From NCBI GenBank assembly GCA_003021505.1, contig PXPT01000025.1, forward strand, positions 1-47,395: 47,395 bases of DNA, in the 5' to 3' direction. Position numbers and translations under genes: made by a program. Positions 7,449-16,381 of this stretch are shown piece after piece. The stretch is from Cyanobacteria bacterium QS_4_48_99. Its GTDB lineage: Bacteria > Cyanobacteriota > Cyanobacteriia > Cyanobacteriales > Rubidibacteraceae. Position 1 is the stretch's first letter; every line of letters begins with the position of its first letter. The notes under the pieces were generated by a model, which saw nothing but the letters and a program-made list of their open reading frames with translations, was not told the origin of the DNA and made no database searches.

Positions 7449-8498
7449 ATGCGTATATTATTAACAGGTCAAAATGGATACATCGGAGCGCTCATGGTGC
7501 CCATGCTGCGACAAGCAGGGCATGAGGTCGTGGGATTCAACAGCGAGCTATTTGAGCAAAATTCTCTCCACCAGGGAACTCAGAAACTCCCGCAGCTAAC
7601 CAAAGAACTCCGTCACCTCACTCCGTCTGACCTGAAAGGATTTGATGCTATTATCCATCTAGCCGGGTCTTGTAACGATCCCCTAGGTAACTGGAATACT
7701 CACTTAGCCCACGAAATTAATTATACCGCCTCAGCCTATCTTGCCAAACTAGCCAAAGAAGCTGGAGTCACGCGCTTCCTTTTTTCATCCTCTTGCAGCG
7801 ATTATGGCGCGAGTGACCAGCAGTGGTTACGGGAAGAATCGCCACTCCATCCAGTTACCCTCTATGGCATTTCTAAAGCACGGGCTGAGAGGGAACTTGC
7901 CAAGTTAGCTGATGCCAACTTCAGCCCCACTTTTATGCGTAATGCCGCTGCCTATGGTGCTTCTCCTCGCCAGCGCTTTGACCCGGTTCTCAATAACTTG
8001 GTTGCCTGGGCCACAATCACTGGTCAAGCATCTATCAAAAGCAATCCTTGTCTGCGAGAGCCGATTGTCCATGTCGAAGATATTTCCCGTGCCTTCCTCG
8101 CTGCGTTGCATGCGCCACGCGAGGTGGTTCACAATCAGGCATTTAATGTGGGGCGCAATGAGGATAACTACCGCATCCAAGACCTTACTGAAATCGTCGC
8201 AGAGATAGTTCCAGGCTTCCAGGTCACAAATGCTAAGGAAGCTGAAACAGGTCAGGACTGCTACAGAGTTGACTTTAGTAAAATCGCTCAAACCTTACCA
8301 GAATTCCAACCCCAATGGGATGCTCAGCAGGGAGCCAAACAACTTTATGTTGCCTATCAAATCATTGGGCTAACTTGCGAAGGGCTTCTCGAAACTAGAT
8401 ATGAACATCTTCCCCACATTCCCGAAACTCTAGGAAACGAGCGTTTGCATCAACTCCGAAATCGAAAAGCTCAAGTCCTGGCATCTGCTGCGGGATAA
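7449..8498 (+). CDS. NAD-dependent epimerase/dehydratase (extended SDR family)
   Basis: The 349-residue protein is an extended short-chain dehydrogenase of the nucleotide-sugar epimerase type. It has the Rossmann motif TGQNGYIG (6-13), an acidic/NAD region through IHLAGSC (69-75), the catalytic Ser region SSSCSDYG (113-120) and YGISK (Tyr139, Lys143). The substrate cannot be read from the sequence; relatives act on UDP- or dTDP-sugars. It is monocistronic and followed by a hairpin terminator candidate. The ATG at 7449 directly precedes the Rossmann fold and is the only sensible start. Confidence 0.88.
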   Translation: MRILLTGQNGYIGALMVPMLRQAGHEVVGFNSELFEQNSLHQGTQKLPQLTKELRHLTPSDLKGFDAIIHLAGSCNDPLGNWNTHLAHEINYTASAYLAKLAKEAGVTRFLFSSSCSDYGASDQQWLREESPLHPVTLYGISKARAERELAKLADANFSPTFMRNAAAYGASPRQRFDPVLNNLVAWATITGQASIKSNPCLREPIVHVEDISRAFLAALHAPREVVHNQAFNVGRNEDNYRIQDLTEIVAEIVPGFQVTNAKEAETGQDCYRVDFSKIAQTLPEFQPQWDAQQGAKQLYVAYQIIGLTCEGLLETRYEHLPHIPETLGNERLHQLRNRKAQVLASAAG

Positions 8499-8798
8499 GC
8501 TGGGCATTGCATGATTATGGGATGGTGAAGGTGGCAGTGGAGCGGAGGGGCAAAAGTTAAAGTCTCCAAATTCTCGATTCGAGGGGTTTACAGAGGAATA
8601 ATTTTTCTGTAGAGTGAGCCGACGGTTCGCCCCTACTTCCAAAATCATCCCGCAACTATGCAACTCCATAAGTGGAATTTACCAAGCCCTGCATACGCAA
8701 ATTCGGTTGTGCAGGGCTAGAAGGTGTTTTTTGAAGTTTTGAATCACTACTCCCTTCCCAGAAGGACAAGACAAGGTTAATTCACCCAATCACTGGAA
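8499..8798. other. Spacer with degenerate repeat, epimerase to psbQ
   Basis: No gene. It contains a degenerate copy of the GC-rich palindromic repeat (GTGAGCCGACGGTTCGCCCCTAC, about 8614-8636), an imperfect TACAG/CTGTA hairpin just before it, and the strong hairpin at 8685-8718. Confidence 0.6.
8685..8732 (+). terminator. Hairpin terminator candidate after the epimerase gene
   Basis: Perfect 9-bp arms AGCCCTGCA (8685-8693) and TGCAGGGCT (8710-8718) form a GC-rich stem. A T6 run follows at 8727-8732, slightly distant for a classical intrinsic terminator. It lies between the converging epimerase and psbQ genes. Confidence 0.5.
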
Positions 8799-9272
8799 TT
8801 AAGCAGAGGCAGTTTCACTTTCACTTTCTTCTGGAACTAATTCCAAGAAGGCATCAAAGTCTTGCAACGCTTGATTGTAATTTTTTTGAGCTTTCCGAGA
8901 ATCTTTCTCCTTGGCAGCTACGTCGATGCGCTCTAAGTCTTGGAATACCTTTTTAGCAAGCTGCTGCGCTTGCTCTTGGTCTCGGGGTAGGAGCTTGCGA
9001 GTCACATAGCTCATGTCGCTGCGTAATTGTCCCAGACGACCGTGAATCAAGCTATCTACATCAACCCAATCGCCTTTTTCAATCAGGTTTTCGAGTTCGG
9101 TCATTTGGTCTCTTGCAATGTTTACAGGGGTGATGTAGGTTTGAATTTCGGAAATTTTTTCGGAGGTGTAGGTGGGAGGCTTGGTTTCGGTGTTAGGTCC
9201 ACCGCAACTAACTAATAAGGTTGTTACCAATACCAGAGTTAGAGTGAGAATTGGGCGAAAACTTTTCATCAC
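8799..9272 (-). CDS. psbQ: Photosystem II lipoprotein PsbQ (CyanoQ)
   Basis: CyanoQ is a lumenal lipoprotein that stabilises the oxygen-evolving side of photosystem II. The 157-residue protein has a lipoprotein signal with LLVSC (Cys23). The mature region forms the expected four-helix bundle with the family patterns TPVNIARDQM, GDWVDVDSLIHGRLGQLRSDMSYVTRKLLP and LQDFDAFLELVP. An acidic EESESE tail ends it. The start ATG gives a normal signal peptide. The hydrolase-fold gene is 73 nt upstream on the same strand, so co-transcription is possible. Confidence 0.93.
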   Translation of the reverse strand: MMKSFRPILTLTLVLVTTLLVSCGGPNTETKPPTYTSEKISEIQTYITPVNIARDQMTELENLIEKGDWVDVDSLIHGRLGQLRSDMSYVTRKLLPRDQEQAQQLAKKVFQDLERIDVAAKEKDSRKAQKNYNQALQDFDAFLELVPEESESETASA

Positions 9273-9345
9273 TAGGTTTTACCATTCAACTACGGAGTTG
9301 TCTCAACCAACAATATACTAATTTGTGTCTAATAAGCGTAGGGAC

Positions 9346-10191
9346 TTACCACCTTGTTCGGCGCAAAAAATGAGTCAGAGCGTCACCTACCTCTTGCGAC
9401 CAATGTTTTTGAGGATAATGCTTTGCCTCTTCTAGTTTTACCAATTCCACGTTCGGTGAGGAAGCAAGATTTTCAGCTTCAGAGAAGGGAAGCCAGGGGT
9501 CTTCCATACCCCAAATTATTAGAGTTGGTTTCTTCCAGTCACGCCAACCCATCTCTAGCTCTGCCATAGACTGGGATAACTCTAGATTCTTAATCGTTGC
9601 CAACAGTGATCGTCCGGCATCAGAACTTTTCAGGAAGGGTTGACGATAAACATCTAAGTCTCGGTCAGAAATCTGGTAGCCACTGCCGCCTTCGAGGGTT
9701 CTATCAACTAAAAGCGGGTCTTGGGTCAACATTTCACCAGCGAGGGGTATACCCCATTGTCGCATTTTCCAGGGTAATTTCGCCGCCGAGGATAGGGGAG
9801 TGTTGAGGATGGCTAAACACTCGATTTGGTCAGGATAGCGGAAGGCGTATTGCAGACCCACCGAGCCTAAAAATCCCTGGACGACAAGAGAAAAATTCTC
9901 CATTTCCAGCGCAGAAATGAAGCCTGCTAGAGCGTCAATATACGCTTCGGGTGTGTAGGCAAATTCTCGTCGGTCTGGTTTTGCTGAGGAGCCAGAACCA
10001 ATCCAATCGGGCGCGATCGCTCTAAACCCTCGTTCTGCTAAATTGGACATAACATCGCTCCAACTATAGCTCTGGGAAGGTATGCCGTGCAGCAGCAGCA
10101 CCGGTGATGGTTGTTCTACACCTCTGGGATTCGCTTCCCGATAAAACCATCGCAGCGATTCGACCTTAATTGAGTGTTCAGTTACAGACAC
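9346..10191 (-). CDS. Alpha/beta-hydrolase-fold protein with altered nucleophile elbow
   Basis: The 281-residue protein has the alpha/beta-hydrolase fold of the haloalkane dehalogenase/epoxide hydrolase group. It shows LLLHGIPSQSYSW with the oxyanion His-Gly (35-36), APDWIGSGSSAKP, a cap domain, the acid motif WGMEDPWLP (Asp231) and a C-terminal His258 in EAKHYPQKHW. The nucleophile elbow reads VVQGFLGSVGLQYA, so Phe107 sits where Ser or Asp belongs and Gln105 replaces the first Gly. It is probably not a classical hydrolase. It lies 73 nt upstream of psbQ on the same strand. Plastid and cyanobacterial relatives with an altered elbow may exist, but I cannot confirm that here. Confidence 0.8.
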   Translation of the reverse strand: MSVTEHSIKVESLRWFYREANPRGVEQPSPVLLLHGIPSQSYSWSDVMSNLAERGFRAIAPDWIGSGSSAKPDRREFAYTPEAYIDALAGFISALEMENFSLVVQGFLGSVGLQYAFRYPDQIECLAILNTPLSSAAKLPWKMRQWGIPLAGEMLTQDPLLVDRTLEGGSGYQISDRDLDVYRQPFLKSSDAGRSLLATIKNLELSQSMAELEMGWRDWKKPTLIIWGMEDPWLPFSEAENLASSPNVELVKLEEAKHYPQKHWSQEVGDALTHFLRRTRW

Positions 10192-10335
10192 TATTGTTTT
10201 TTGTTATCTATATCTCTATTGTTGCAGGTAACAGTAAAAGGATGAGGGATGAGTGATGAGGGATGCATACCGAAATTTTCCTCCTTCTACATTCATCCTT
10301 CTTCATTCATCTAACATTTGCCCTTGCTTTCCCAT
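10192..10335. repeat. GGATGAGGGATGAGTGATGA / TTCATCCTTCTTCATTCAT repeat
   Basis: This spacer carries GATGAGGGATGA-type units near 10240-10265 and their complement near 10290-10312, so the transcript could fold into a long hairpin. The same family is found between sufC and sufB and upstream of murB. Confidence 0.65.
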
Positions 10336-10740
10336 CTACTCCTTAGCGCTGCAACCCACGGGGTAGGCAGAGTGATAGGTAGAAGAGCGTTTGCCGAACC
10401 AGTTGTAACGATTGTCGCGGATTTGTTCGTAGGCGCTACTCCCCAGCCACTTCATTCCTGGTAAAGAGCGATAGGTGTCAATCAACGTATTCCCCATCGG
10501 CAGAAGAGACGCAATTTCCTCAATCGCTTCGCTGCCCTGCCAGCGACGTTCGGGTTGGTTGGCATCAATTAAAATCATGCCCATTTCGCAATCTTGGGGA
10601 GTAATGCCAAACTCCTTCAGGGTATTTCCATCTTGCATGGGAATGTAATCACATTGCTGCCCTTTGTCCAAGTTTTCCATCTGTTGCACTAGGGGTACGC
10701 ACAAGTTGCAATTGCCGTCGTAAATTACGTGATATTTCAT
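10336..10740 (-). CDS. DCC-family (DUF393) thiol-disulfide oxidoreductase-like protein
   Basis: The 134-residue protein has the hallmark DGNCNLC near its N terminus (Cys11, Cys14), followed by the family pattern of a thioredoxin-like fold (YIPMQDG, RRWQGSEAIEEIASLLP). Members are predicted oxidoreductases with uncertain substrates. Later Cys residues are at CEMG and in the C-terminal GCSAKE. It is flanked on both sides by repeat-filled spacers, so it is probably its own transcription unit. Confidence 0.85.
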   Translation of the reverse strand: MKYHVIYDGNCNLCVPLVQQMENLDKGQQCDYIPMQDGNTLKEFGITPQDCEMGMILIDANQPERRWQGSEAIEEIASLLPMGNTLIDTYRSLPGMKWLGSSAYEQIRDNRYNWFGKRSSTYHSAYPVGCSAKE

Positions 10741-11054
10741 GAAAAATTGCAGAGTTTTTTCTCATTTAAAATCTGGACTCGAATTGAGTAACTATGAGTG
10801 GACGAGAGTGTTAGAAGAAGTGAAGTGTAAGTGCGTGAGAGTTGGGGAAAGTGAGGCGTGAGCGCGTGAGAAAGTTAAAAATAGAAATCAAATTTTCTAT
10901 TCCTTTGGGTTGATTTTGATCCCTAACTTCTGTACGCGGGTCCGGCGGCTCGCCCCTACTCCTCACTTGCTTCCTGCACCTCAGTTAAAATTAGATAATT
11001 TCCTAAAAAAGAAACCAATTTTGAATTTTAGATTTTGAAGTTTGAATTGTTTAG
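10741..11054. repeat. Composite intergenic repeat block downstream of sufS
   Basis: No gene is visible in these 314 nt. In order there is a GTGAGGCGTGAGCGCGTGAGA-type unit (about 10850-10872), a TAGAAAT...ATTTTCTA inverted region (about 10881-10902), a degenerate GC-rich palindrome (about 10932-10959), and an AT-rich block of AATTTTGAATTTTAGATTTTGAA (about 11018-11050). Other spacers in the window are built from the same modules. Confidence 0.7.
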
Positions 11055-12317
11055 TCAATCCATCATTTCCTTAAAGAAATCAATCGTTTCTTTCAGGGCA
11101 ACGATAAAAGCATCGATTTCTTCACGGGTGTTGTAGAAATATAGACTTGCCCGTGCTGTACCTGTTATTCCGAAAATGCGGTGGAGGGGTTGGGTACAAT
11201 GATGACCAGAACGGATGGCAACGCCTTCGTGGTCGATTAGGGTAGAAAGGTCGTTGGCATGCAAGCCAGTAACATTAAATGATGCCAGTGCTGCCTTTCC
11301 TTTGCCTTCGGCTGTCGGTTGAGGACCATAAATTTTTAAATCAGGGACCTGTTGTAATTGTGCGTAAAGATAGGCAGTTAATTCCGCTTCGTAGGTGCGG
11401 ATATTCTCCATCCCTAAACCAGTGAGATAATCGACTGCTGCACCTAGGGCAACTGCTTCCCCAATGGCAGGCGTTCCGGCTTCAAATTTATGGGGCAATT
11501 CGGCGTAAGTGAAATGGTCTAAAAATACTTCCCCAATCATCTCGCCACCCCCCATAAAGGCAGGCATCGCCTCGAGGAGTTCTTGCTTGCTATGAAGAAA
11601 GCCAATGCCAGTGGGGGCGCACATTTTATGCCCACTTGCGACTAGCCAATCGCAGTCCATTGCCTGGACATCAATAGGCATATGGGGAACACTTTGGCAA
11701 GCATCTATTAGAACTTTAGCGTTATGCTGGTGGGCGATCGCAATCATCTCTTCTACTGGGTTAATACACCCCAACGTGTTAGAGATATGCACCGCTGCAA
11801 CTAGTTTAGTCTTATCTGAAATCAGGGACTTAAACTGTTCTAGGTCAAATGCTTCCTCTTCACTCAGTTCCACATATTTGAGTACTGCCCCTGTTTTCTG
11901 GGCGACGATTTGCCAAGGAACCAGGTTGCTGTGGTGTTCCATCACCGAGAGGATAATCTCATCCCCTGGCTGGAGGGTATTCAGTCCCCAGCTATAGGCA
12001 ACCAAGTTAATCGCTTCACTGGCGTTGCGAGTAAAAACGATTTCGTCGCGCGAGGCTGCATTCACAAACTGGGCAACTTTGTCTCTTGCGCCTTCATAAG
12101 CATCTGTTGCTCTGGCACTCAGGGCATGTGCCGCCCGATGAACGTTGGCGTTGTCGTACTCGTAGTAGTGACGGAGGCTATCGAGAACGGCAATCGGCTT
12201 TTGCGTGGTTGCCGCGTTGTCGAAATAAATTAGGGAGCAATCATTAACTTTCTGTTGTAGTATGGGGAAGTCTGGGCGGGCTTTGGCTGCAAGGGTTTTT
12301 TCCTGGGTAAGGGTCAT
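11055..12317 (-). CDS. sufS: Cysteine desulfurase SufS
   Basis: SufS is a PLP enzyme that removes sulfur from cysteine and passes it to the SufBCD scaffold. The 420-residue protein shows His128 in the PLP-stacking region, Asp205, the Schiff-base Lys231 ([11 protein letters not shown]) and the persulfide-forming Cys374 in [11 protein letters not shown], typical of group II desulfurases. It is the last gene of sufBCDS, separated from sufD by about 75 nt. That gap contains the common cyanobacterial repeat CCACAGAGACACAGAGG. Confidence 0.95.
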   Translation of the reverse strand: MTLTQEKTLAAKARPDFPILQQKVNDCSLIYFDNAATTQKPIAVLDSLRHYYEYDNANVHRAAHALSARATDAYEGARDKVAQFVNAASRDEIVFTRNASEAINLVAYSWGLNTLQPGDEIILSVMEHHSNLVPWQIVAQKTGAVLKYVELSEEEAFDLEQFKSLISDKTKLVAAVHISNTLGCINPVEEMIAIAHQHNAKVLIDACQSVPHMPIDVQAMDCDWLVASGHKMCAPTGIGFLHSKQELLEAMPAFMGGGEMIGEVFLDHFTYAELPHKFEAGTPAIGEAVALGAAVDYLTGLGMENIRTYEAELTAYLYAQLQQVPDLKIYGPQPTAEGKGKAALASFNVTGLHANDLSTLIDHEGVAIRSGHHCTQPLHRIFGITGTARASLYFYNTREEIDAFIVALKETIDFFKEMMD

Positions 12318-12430
12318 TTTTTCTCTAAATATATACGAACCACAGAGACACAGAGGACACGGAGGAAAGTTAAGGGCAACAAGGGGAAATAATTACCCTC
12401 TGCCCTCTGCCTTCTGCCCTCTGCCTTCCC
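12318..12430. repeat. Repeat block between sufS and sufD, entering the end of sufD
   Basis: CCACAGAGACACAGAGGACA near 12341-12360 is followed by alternating CCCTCTGCC/CTTCTGCC units (about 12395-12430). The units extend into the reading frame and encode the last residues of SufD. Confidence 0.7.
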
Positions 12431-13820
12431 GTAAGGAGGCTGAAAGCGTTTTTCGCAGGGAGGGAGTGGGAATGCGTTGGAGCATTTCTGCGGCGAAGGC
12501 ATCGATGAGCAGGTTACGGGCATCGGATTCGTTTAAGCCCCGGCTACGGAGGTAGAAGAGTTCATCAGCTTCTAGTTGGCTGACGGTAGCGCCGTGGGAG
12601 CATTGAACGTTGTCTGCGGTGATTTGCAGTTGCGGTTTGGTATTGACGTGGGCTTTGGGGGAGAGGAGGAGGTTGCGGTTAAGTTGAGCGGCGTTTGTCA
12701 GTTGGGCTGCTTTGGGGACAAAGACTTTTCCGTTGAAGACGGCGTGGGCGCGATCATCAATAATACACTTATGGAGTTGATCGCTGGTACAATGGGGAGT
12801 GGTGTAAGCGATAGCACTATGGGTATCTGAGAGTTGTTCGCCTCGAATTACTGTCAGCCCGTTCAGATTCGTATCGCTCTGCGAGCCGTGGCAGAAAACG
12901 TCTAAGTTGTGTCGGGATAATCTTGCCCCGAAGCTTATGGCGTTGCAGGTGTAGCGACTATCGCGGGATTGGGTTATGGCGCTTTTGCCGATGTGAAAGC
13001 CTTGCTGCGATTCTTGCTGAACCCGCGTGTGAGTTACCTGGGCATTCTCTTCCGCCCAAATTTCTGTCACCGCATTCGTCAGGTAGGGGCGAGCTGGTAG
13101 TTCGCCCTGGCGAGCTGGTAGTTCCCCGGTATTGGGACGATTTTCGGATTCCGAGAGGCTGGTGTACTGCTCAATTACCTCCAGACTAGCACTTGTATGT
13201 GCCACCACTAACGCACGCGGCTGAGATAGCGTTGGGGTTTCGCCAGGAACGGAGAGGAAAAGCAGGTGAATCGGTGTTTCAACTATCTGGTTTGGTGCTG
13301 CCCAGATAACTGCTGCATCAGTTAAACTAGCCGTATTGAGAGCAGTAAACAGTTCCTCACTTCCTTCTTGTTGAGCCAAATAGTTCTGCAAACGGTAAGT
13401 ATGAGCAGCACTCATGCAGGAGAGGTTTCCCACATAAACTCCTTTCGGCAAATCCGTGACATCGGAAAGCTGGTGAGAATATACCCCATTAACAAATACT
13501 AATCGGGTAGTGCTCGCTTCGGGTAGAGTCAACCCCTCCACGGTTGAAGGTGCAACACTTGCTTCTCCATCCGCTTGGAAGTCGTGCTGCATGAGCGGGG
13601 ATAAGTCAGTAAAGCGCCATTCTTCATCCCGCTTGGTGGGCATGCTCGACTGTGCTAGGCTAGACGATGCGTGATCGCGTACTTGTTGCAGCCAAGTGGC
13701 AGTTTCGGAGTCCTGCAAGGCTACAGCCTGCCCCTGGCACTGCTTCAATAGCCCATTCAAATATTGATCACTGGAAGCAGCTTGGATTTCTTTGGAGCTA
13801 AAAGAAGTTTGAGCGTTCAT
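12393..13820 (-). CDS. sufD: Fe-S cluster assembly protein SufD with repeat insertions
   Basis: SufD pairs with SufB and SufC to build [Fe-S] clusters. The 475-residue protein has the SufBD beta-helix core, with [29 protein letters not shown] sequence near residue 305 and the conserved end [27 protein letters not shown]. Two parts look foreign. Residues about 230-246 ([17 protein letters not shown]) come from two 21-bp-spaced copies of a GC-rich repeat. The last 13 residues ([12 protein letters not shown] region) come from a CTCTGCC-type repeat. The start ATG overlaps the sufC stop in an ATGA arrangement, so translation is coupled. Confidence 0.92.
   Translation of the reverse strand: MNAQTSFSSKEIQAASSDQYLNGLLKQCQGQAVALQDSETATWLQQVRDHASSSLAQSSMPTKRDEEWRFTDLSPLMQHDFQADGEASVAPSTVEGLTLPEASTTRLVFVNGVYSHQLSDVTDLPKGVYVGNLSCMSAAHTYRLQNYLAQQEGSEELFTALNTASLTDAAVIWAAPNQIVETPIHLLFLSVPGETPTLSQPRALVVAHTSASLEVIEQYTSLSESENRPNTGELPARQGELPARPYLTNAVTEIWAEENAQVTHTRVQQESQQGFHIGKSAITQSRDSRYTCNAISFGARLSRHNLDVFCHGSQSDTNLNGLTVIRGEQLSDTHSAIAYTTPHCTSDQLHKCIIDDRAHAVFNGKVFVPKAAQLTNAAQLNRNLLLSPKAHVNTKPQLQITADNVQCSHGATVSQLEADELFYLRSRGLNESDARNLLIDAFAAEMLQRIPTPSLRKTLSASLREGRGQKAEGRG
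13084..13128. repeat. GC-rich repeat inserted in frame in sufD
   Basis: Two direct copies of GGCGAGCTGGTAGTTC (13088-13103 and 13109-13124) lie within a GTAGGGGC...CCCC frame. It resembles the intergenic palindromic repeat found at 10.9, 31.0, 34.5 and 38.9 kb and encodes [13 protein letters not shown]. Confidence 0.8.
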
Positions 13821-14608
13821 TGTGCGCTTACCTCCGAAACCGCTTCCTCTTCAATCCACTCGTAACCGCGCTCCTCTAATTCTTGTGCCAGTTCCTTACC
13901 ACCACTGGTAACTATACGTCCATCTCGCATCACATGCACGTAGTCTGGCTCGACGTAATTGAGTATGCGCTGGTAGTGGGTAATCATCACAGTGGCATTG
14001 TCTGGCTTGGCAAGCTGGTTCACCCCGTTAGCGACAATCTTCAAAGCATCGATGTCCAACCCGGAGTCTGTTTCGTCCAAAATGCCCAGGGCAGGCTCTA
14101 AAAGTGCCATCTGCAAAATCTCATTGCGCTTCTTTTCCCCGCCAGAGAAGCCTTCATTCAAACTGCGCTCTAAAAAGCTGGGATCCATTTTCACCAACTC
14201 CAGCTTCTCTTCCACCAAGTCTTCAAAATCAAAGGCATCCATCTCCTCTAATCCCTGCTGTTTGCGCTGGGAGTTATAGGCAACGCGCAGGAAATCTAGG
14301 GTACTCACGCCTGGAATTTCTAGCGGATACTGGAAAGCGAGGAACATCCCTTTGAGCGATCGCTCATCCGGTTCCATCTCCAGAATGTTTTCTCCTTGGA
14401 AGATAATCTCGCCTTCGGTAACTTTGTAGTCGGGATGACCTGCTAAAACTTTAGATAATGTACTCTTACCAGAGCCATTACGCCCCATGATGGCATGAAT
14501 TTCTCCTGCCTTAACTTCCAAATTTACACCGTTAAGAATGGGCGTACCCTCGACTTCGGCAGTGAGATTGCGAACTGATAAGATAACGTTGCTATTCTCT
14601 CGAATCAT
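13817..14608 (-). CDS. sufC: Fe-S cluster assembly ATPase SufC
   Basis: SufC is the ABC-type ATPase of the SufBC2D scaffold complex. The 263-residue protein has Walker [10 protein letters not shown] (42-50), a Q-loop in [13 protein letters not shown], the signature [12 protein letters not shown] and Walker [12 protein letters not shown], followed by the His-loop VMITHYQR. The SufC-typical EKKR after the signature and the C-terminal acidic tail are present. It overlaps sufD by 4 nt. A repeat-filled gap of about 170 nt separates it from sufB. Confidence 0.96.
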   Translation of the reverse strand: MIRENSNVILSVRNLTAEVEGTPILNGVNLEVKAGEIHAIMGRNGSGKSTLSKVLAGHPDYKVTEGEIIFQGENILEMEPDERSLKGMFLAFQYPLEIPGVSTLDFLRVAYNSQRKQQGLEEMDAFDFEDLVEEKLELVKMDPSFLERSLNEGFSGGEKKRNEILQMALLEPALGILDETDSGLDIDALKIVANGVNQLAKPDNATVMITHYQRILNYVEPDYVHVMRDGRIVTSGGKELAQELEERGYEWIEEEAVSEVSAQ

Positions 14609-14776
14609 CTTCCTCTGTCAAAAAATAGGTTAGTGGATAAAGAGATGAAGGATGAGGGATGAGAGTCCGCAGATGAACACAGATGGGGGATGAAGAAACT
14701 AAGCCGCAAGATATTTTCATCCTTCATCCTTCCTAATTCCTCCTTCCCTAGTTATCCTTCCTCCTTTTTAAGGTAT
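14609..14776. repeat. Inverted repeat in the sufB-sufC spacer
   Basis: Perfect 12-bp arms GATGAAGGATGA (14644-14655) and TCATCCTTCATC (14718-14729) flank 62 nt. The arms belong to the GGATGAGGGATGA repeat family. In the suf mRNA they could form a long stem between sufB and sufC. Confidence 0.8.
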
Positions 14777-16222
14777 TCACCCCACCGAATTTTCTAGTTT
14801 CAGACTCAACAGCTTGTCTGCTTCGGAAGCAAACTCCATTGGTAGCTGGTTGAAGACTTCCTGACAGAAGCCACTCACCATCATCGAAACTGCATCTTCT
14901 TCGGAAATCCCGCGCTGAGCGAAGTAGAACAATTGGTCTTCGCCAATTTTAGAAGTTGATGCCTCGTGTTCGACTTTGGTGGTGTCGTTATCAACCTGAA
15001 TGTAAGGGAAGGTATTAGCTTCGGCGTTATCCCCAATCAGCATGGAGTCGCACTGGGAATAATTTCGTGCCCCATGTGCCTTGGGTCCCATTTTCACCAA
15101 GCCTCGGTAGCTGTTGGTGGAGTTACCCGCCGAGATTCCTTTAGAAATAATCTTGCTGCGGGTATTCTTACCAATATGCACCATTTTTGTGCCCGTGTCG
15201 GCTTGCTGCATATTGTTAGTGAGGGCAATGGAGTAGAACTCACCCACGGAATTATCGCCCACTAGCACACAACTGGGATACTTCAGCGTAATTGCAGAAC
15301 CCGTTTCCACTTGCGTCCAGGAAATCTTGGAGTTTTTGCCCTGGCACTTACCGCGCTTAGTGACAAAGTTATAAATGCCGCCCTTGCCGTTTTCGTCGCC
15401 AGCGAACCAGTTTTGCGTAGTGGAGTATTTGATTTCAGCATCATCCAGTGCCACCAATTCCACCACTGCGGCGTGTAGCTGATTGGTGTCATACATGGGG
15501 GCAGTGCAGCCTTCTAGGTAGCTGACGTGGCTGCTGTCCTCTGCTACGATTAGAGTGCGCTCGAACTGCCCAGTTTCTCCACTATTTATTCGGAAGTAGG
15601 TGGATAGCTCCATCGGACAGGTTACGCCTTTGGGAACGTAGACGAAGGAACCATCGGTGAAGACTGCGGAGTTGAGGGCAGCAAAAAAGTTGTCGCCCAC
15701 GGGAACCACGCTACCCAGATACTTCTTGACAATTTCAGGGTATTCTTGTAATGCTTCGGAAATCGAGCAGAAAATTACGCCTTCTTTGGCGAGTTTCTCC
15801 TTAAACGTAGTGGCGATGGAGACGCTATCGAAGACAGCATCAACAGCAACATTACTGAGCCGCTTTTGCTCTGACAGGGGAAGTCCCAGCTTCTCGAATG
15901 TTTCTAGCAAGGCTGGGTCAACTTCATCAAGGCTCTGTTTCTTTTCGCTGTCGTTGTTCTTCGGTGCGGAGTAGTAGCTAATGTCTTGATAGTCAATGGG
16001 AGAATAGGAGGCGTGGAACCAGTTAGGCTCGTTCATCTTCTGCCATTGCCTATAGGCTTTGAGGCGAAAATCCAGCATGAATTCCGGCTCGTTTTTCTTG
16101 GCAGAAATCATCCGGATAACATCTTCATTGAGCCCCTTAGGAATGGTGTCCGACTCAACGTCGGTAACAAAGCCGTATTTGTAAGGTTGATCGATTAAGT
16201 TTTTGGCTGTAGTGGCAGTCAT
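14777..16222 (-). CDS. sufB: Fe-S cluster assembly scaffold SufB
   Basis: SufB is the scaffold subunit on which clusters form. The 481-residue protein is full length. It opens with the family N-terminal region ([19 protein letters not shown]), continues through the beta-helix with [15 protein letters not shown] and [10 protein letters not shown]-type sequence, and ends with the Cys/Glu-containing [13 protein letters not shown]. As first gene of sufBCDS it carries the operon promoter: a perfect -10 (TATAAT on this strand) and the SufR operator lie within 120 nt of its start. Confidence 0.96.
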   Translation of the reverse strand: MTATTAKNLIDQPYKYGFVTDVESDTIPKGLNEDVIRMISAKKNEPEFMLDFRLKAYRQWQKMNEPNWFHASYSPIDYQDISYYSAPKNNDSEKKQSLDEVDPALLETFEKLGLPLSEQKRLSNVAVDAVFDSVSIATTFKEKLAKEGVIFCSISEALQEYPEIVKKYLGSVVPVGDNFFAALNSAVFTDGSFVYVPKGVTCPMELSTYFRINSGETGQFERTLIVAEDSSHVSYLEGCTAPMYDTNQLHAAVVELVALDDAEIKYSTTQNWFAGDENGKGGIYNFVTKRGKCQGKNSKISWTQVETGSAITLKYPSCVLVGDNSVGEFYSIALTNNMQQADTGTKMVHIGKNTRSKIISKGISAGNSTNSYRGLVKMGPKAHGARNYSQCDSMLIGDNAEANTFPYIQVDNDTTKVEHEASTSKIGEDQLFYFAQRGISEEDAVSMMVSGFCQEVFNQLPMEFASEADKLLSLKLENSVG

Positions 16223-16307
16223 CGTGATGGTGTTCCCCTCATTCTAAGACGTTGATCTAGTGTCGCTTAGGGCAGGCACTTAAACAACAAACTTGCCGTT
16301 TAACTTT

Positions 16308-16339
16308 ATTATAGGCTAGATTAACAACAAAGATGTTGT
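16308..16339 (-). promoter_or_regulatory. sufBCDS promoter with SufR operator
   Basis: The minus strand has TATAAT (16308-16313 on the plus strand as ATTATA). Eleven nt upstream lies the dyad ACAACA-AAGA-TGTTGT (16324-16339), containing CAAC (16325-16328), six bases and GTTG (16335-16338). This is exactly the CAAC-N6-GTTG operator described for cyanobacterial SufR. Its position over the -35/spacer region fits repression. The same site lies between the suf operon and sufR, so sufR can regulate itself. A weaker sufR promoter (TTGCCG at 16293, CTAGAT at 16316) is possible. Confidence 0.85.
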
Positions 16340-16381
16340 CAAACTCACTCGCCTGTCAACCAGGGGTATCGCGGCAAGACG

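Noticed and set aside
12314-12523. 69-residue minus-strand frame at the sufD-sufS junction
   Set aside because: It lies in another frame of the end of sufD and the repeat block and has no independent start signal.
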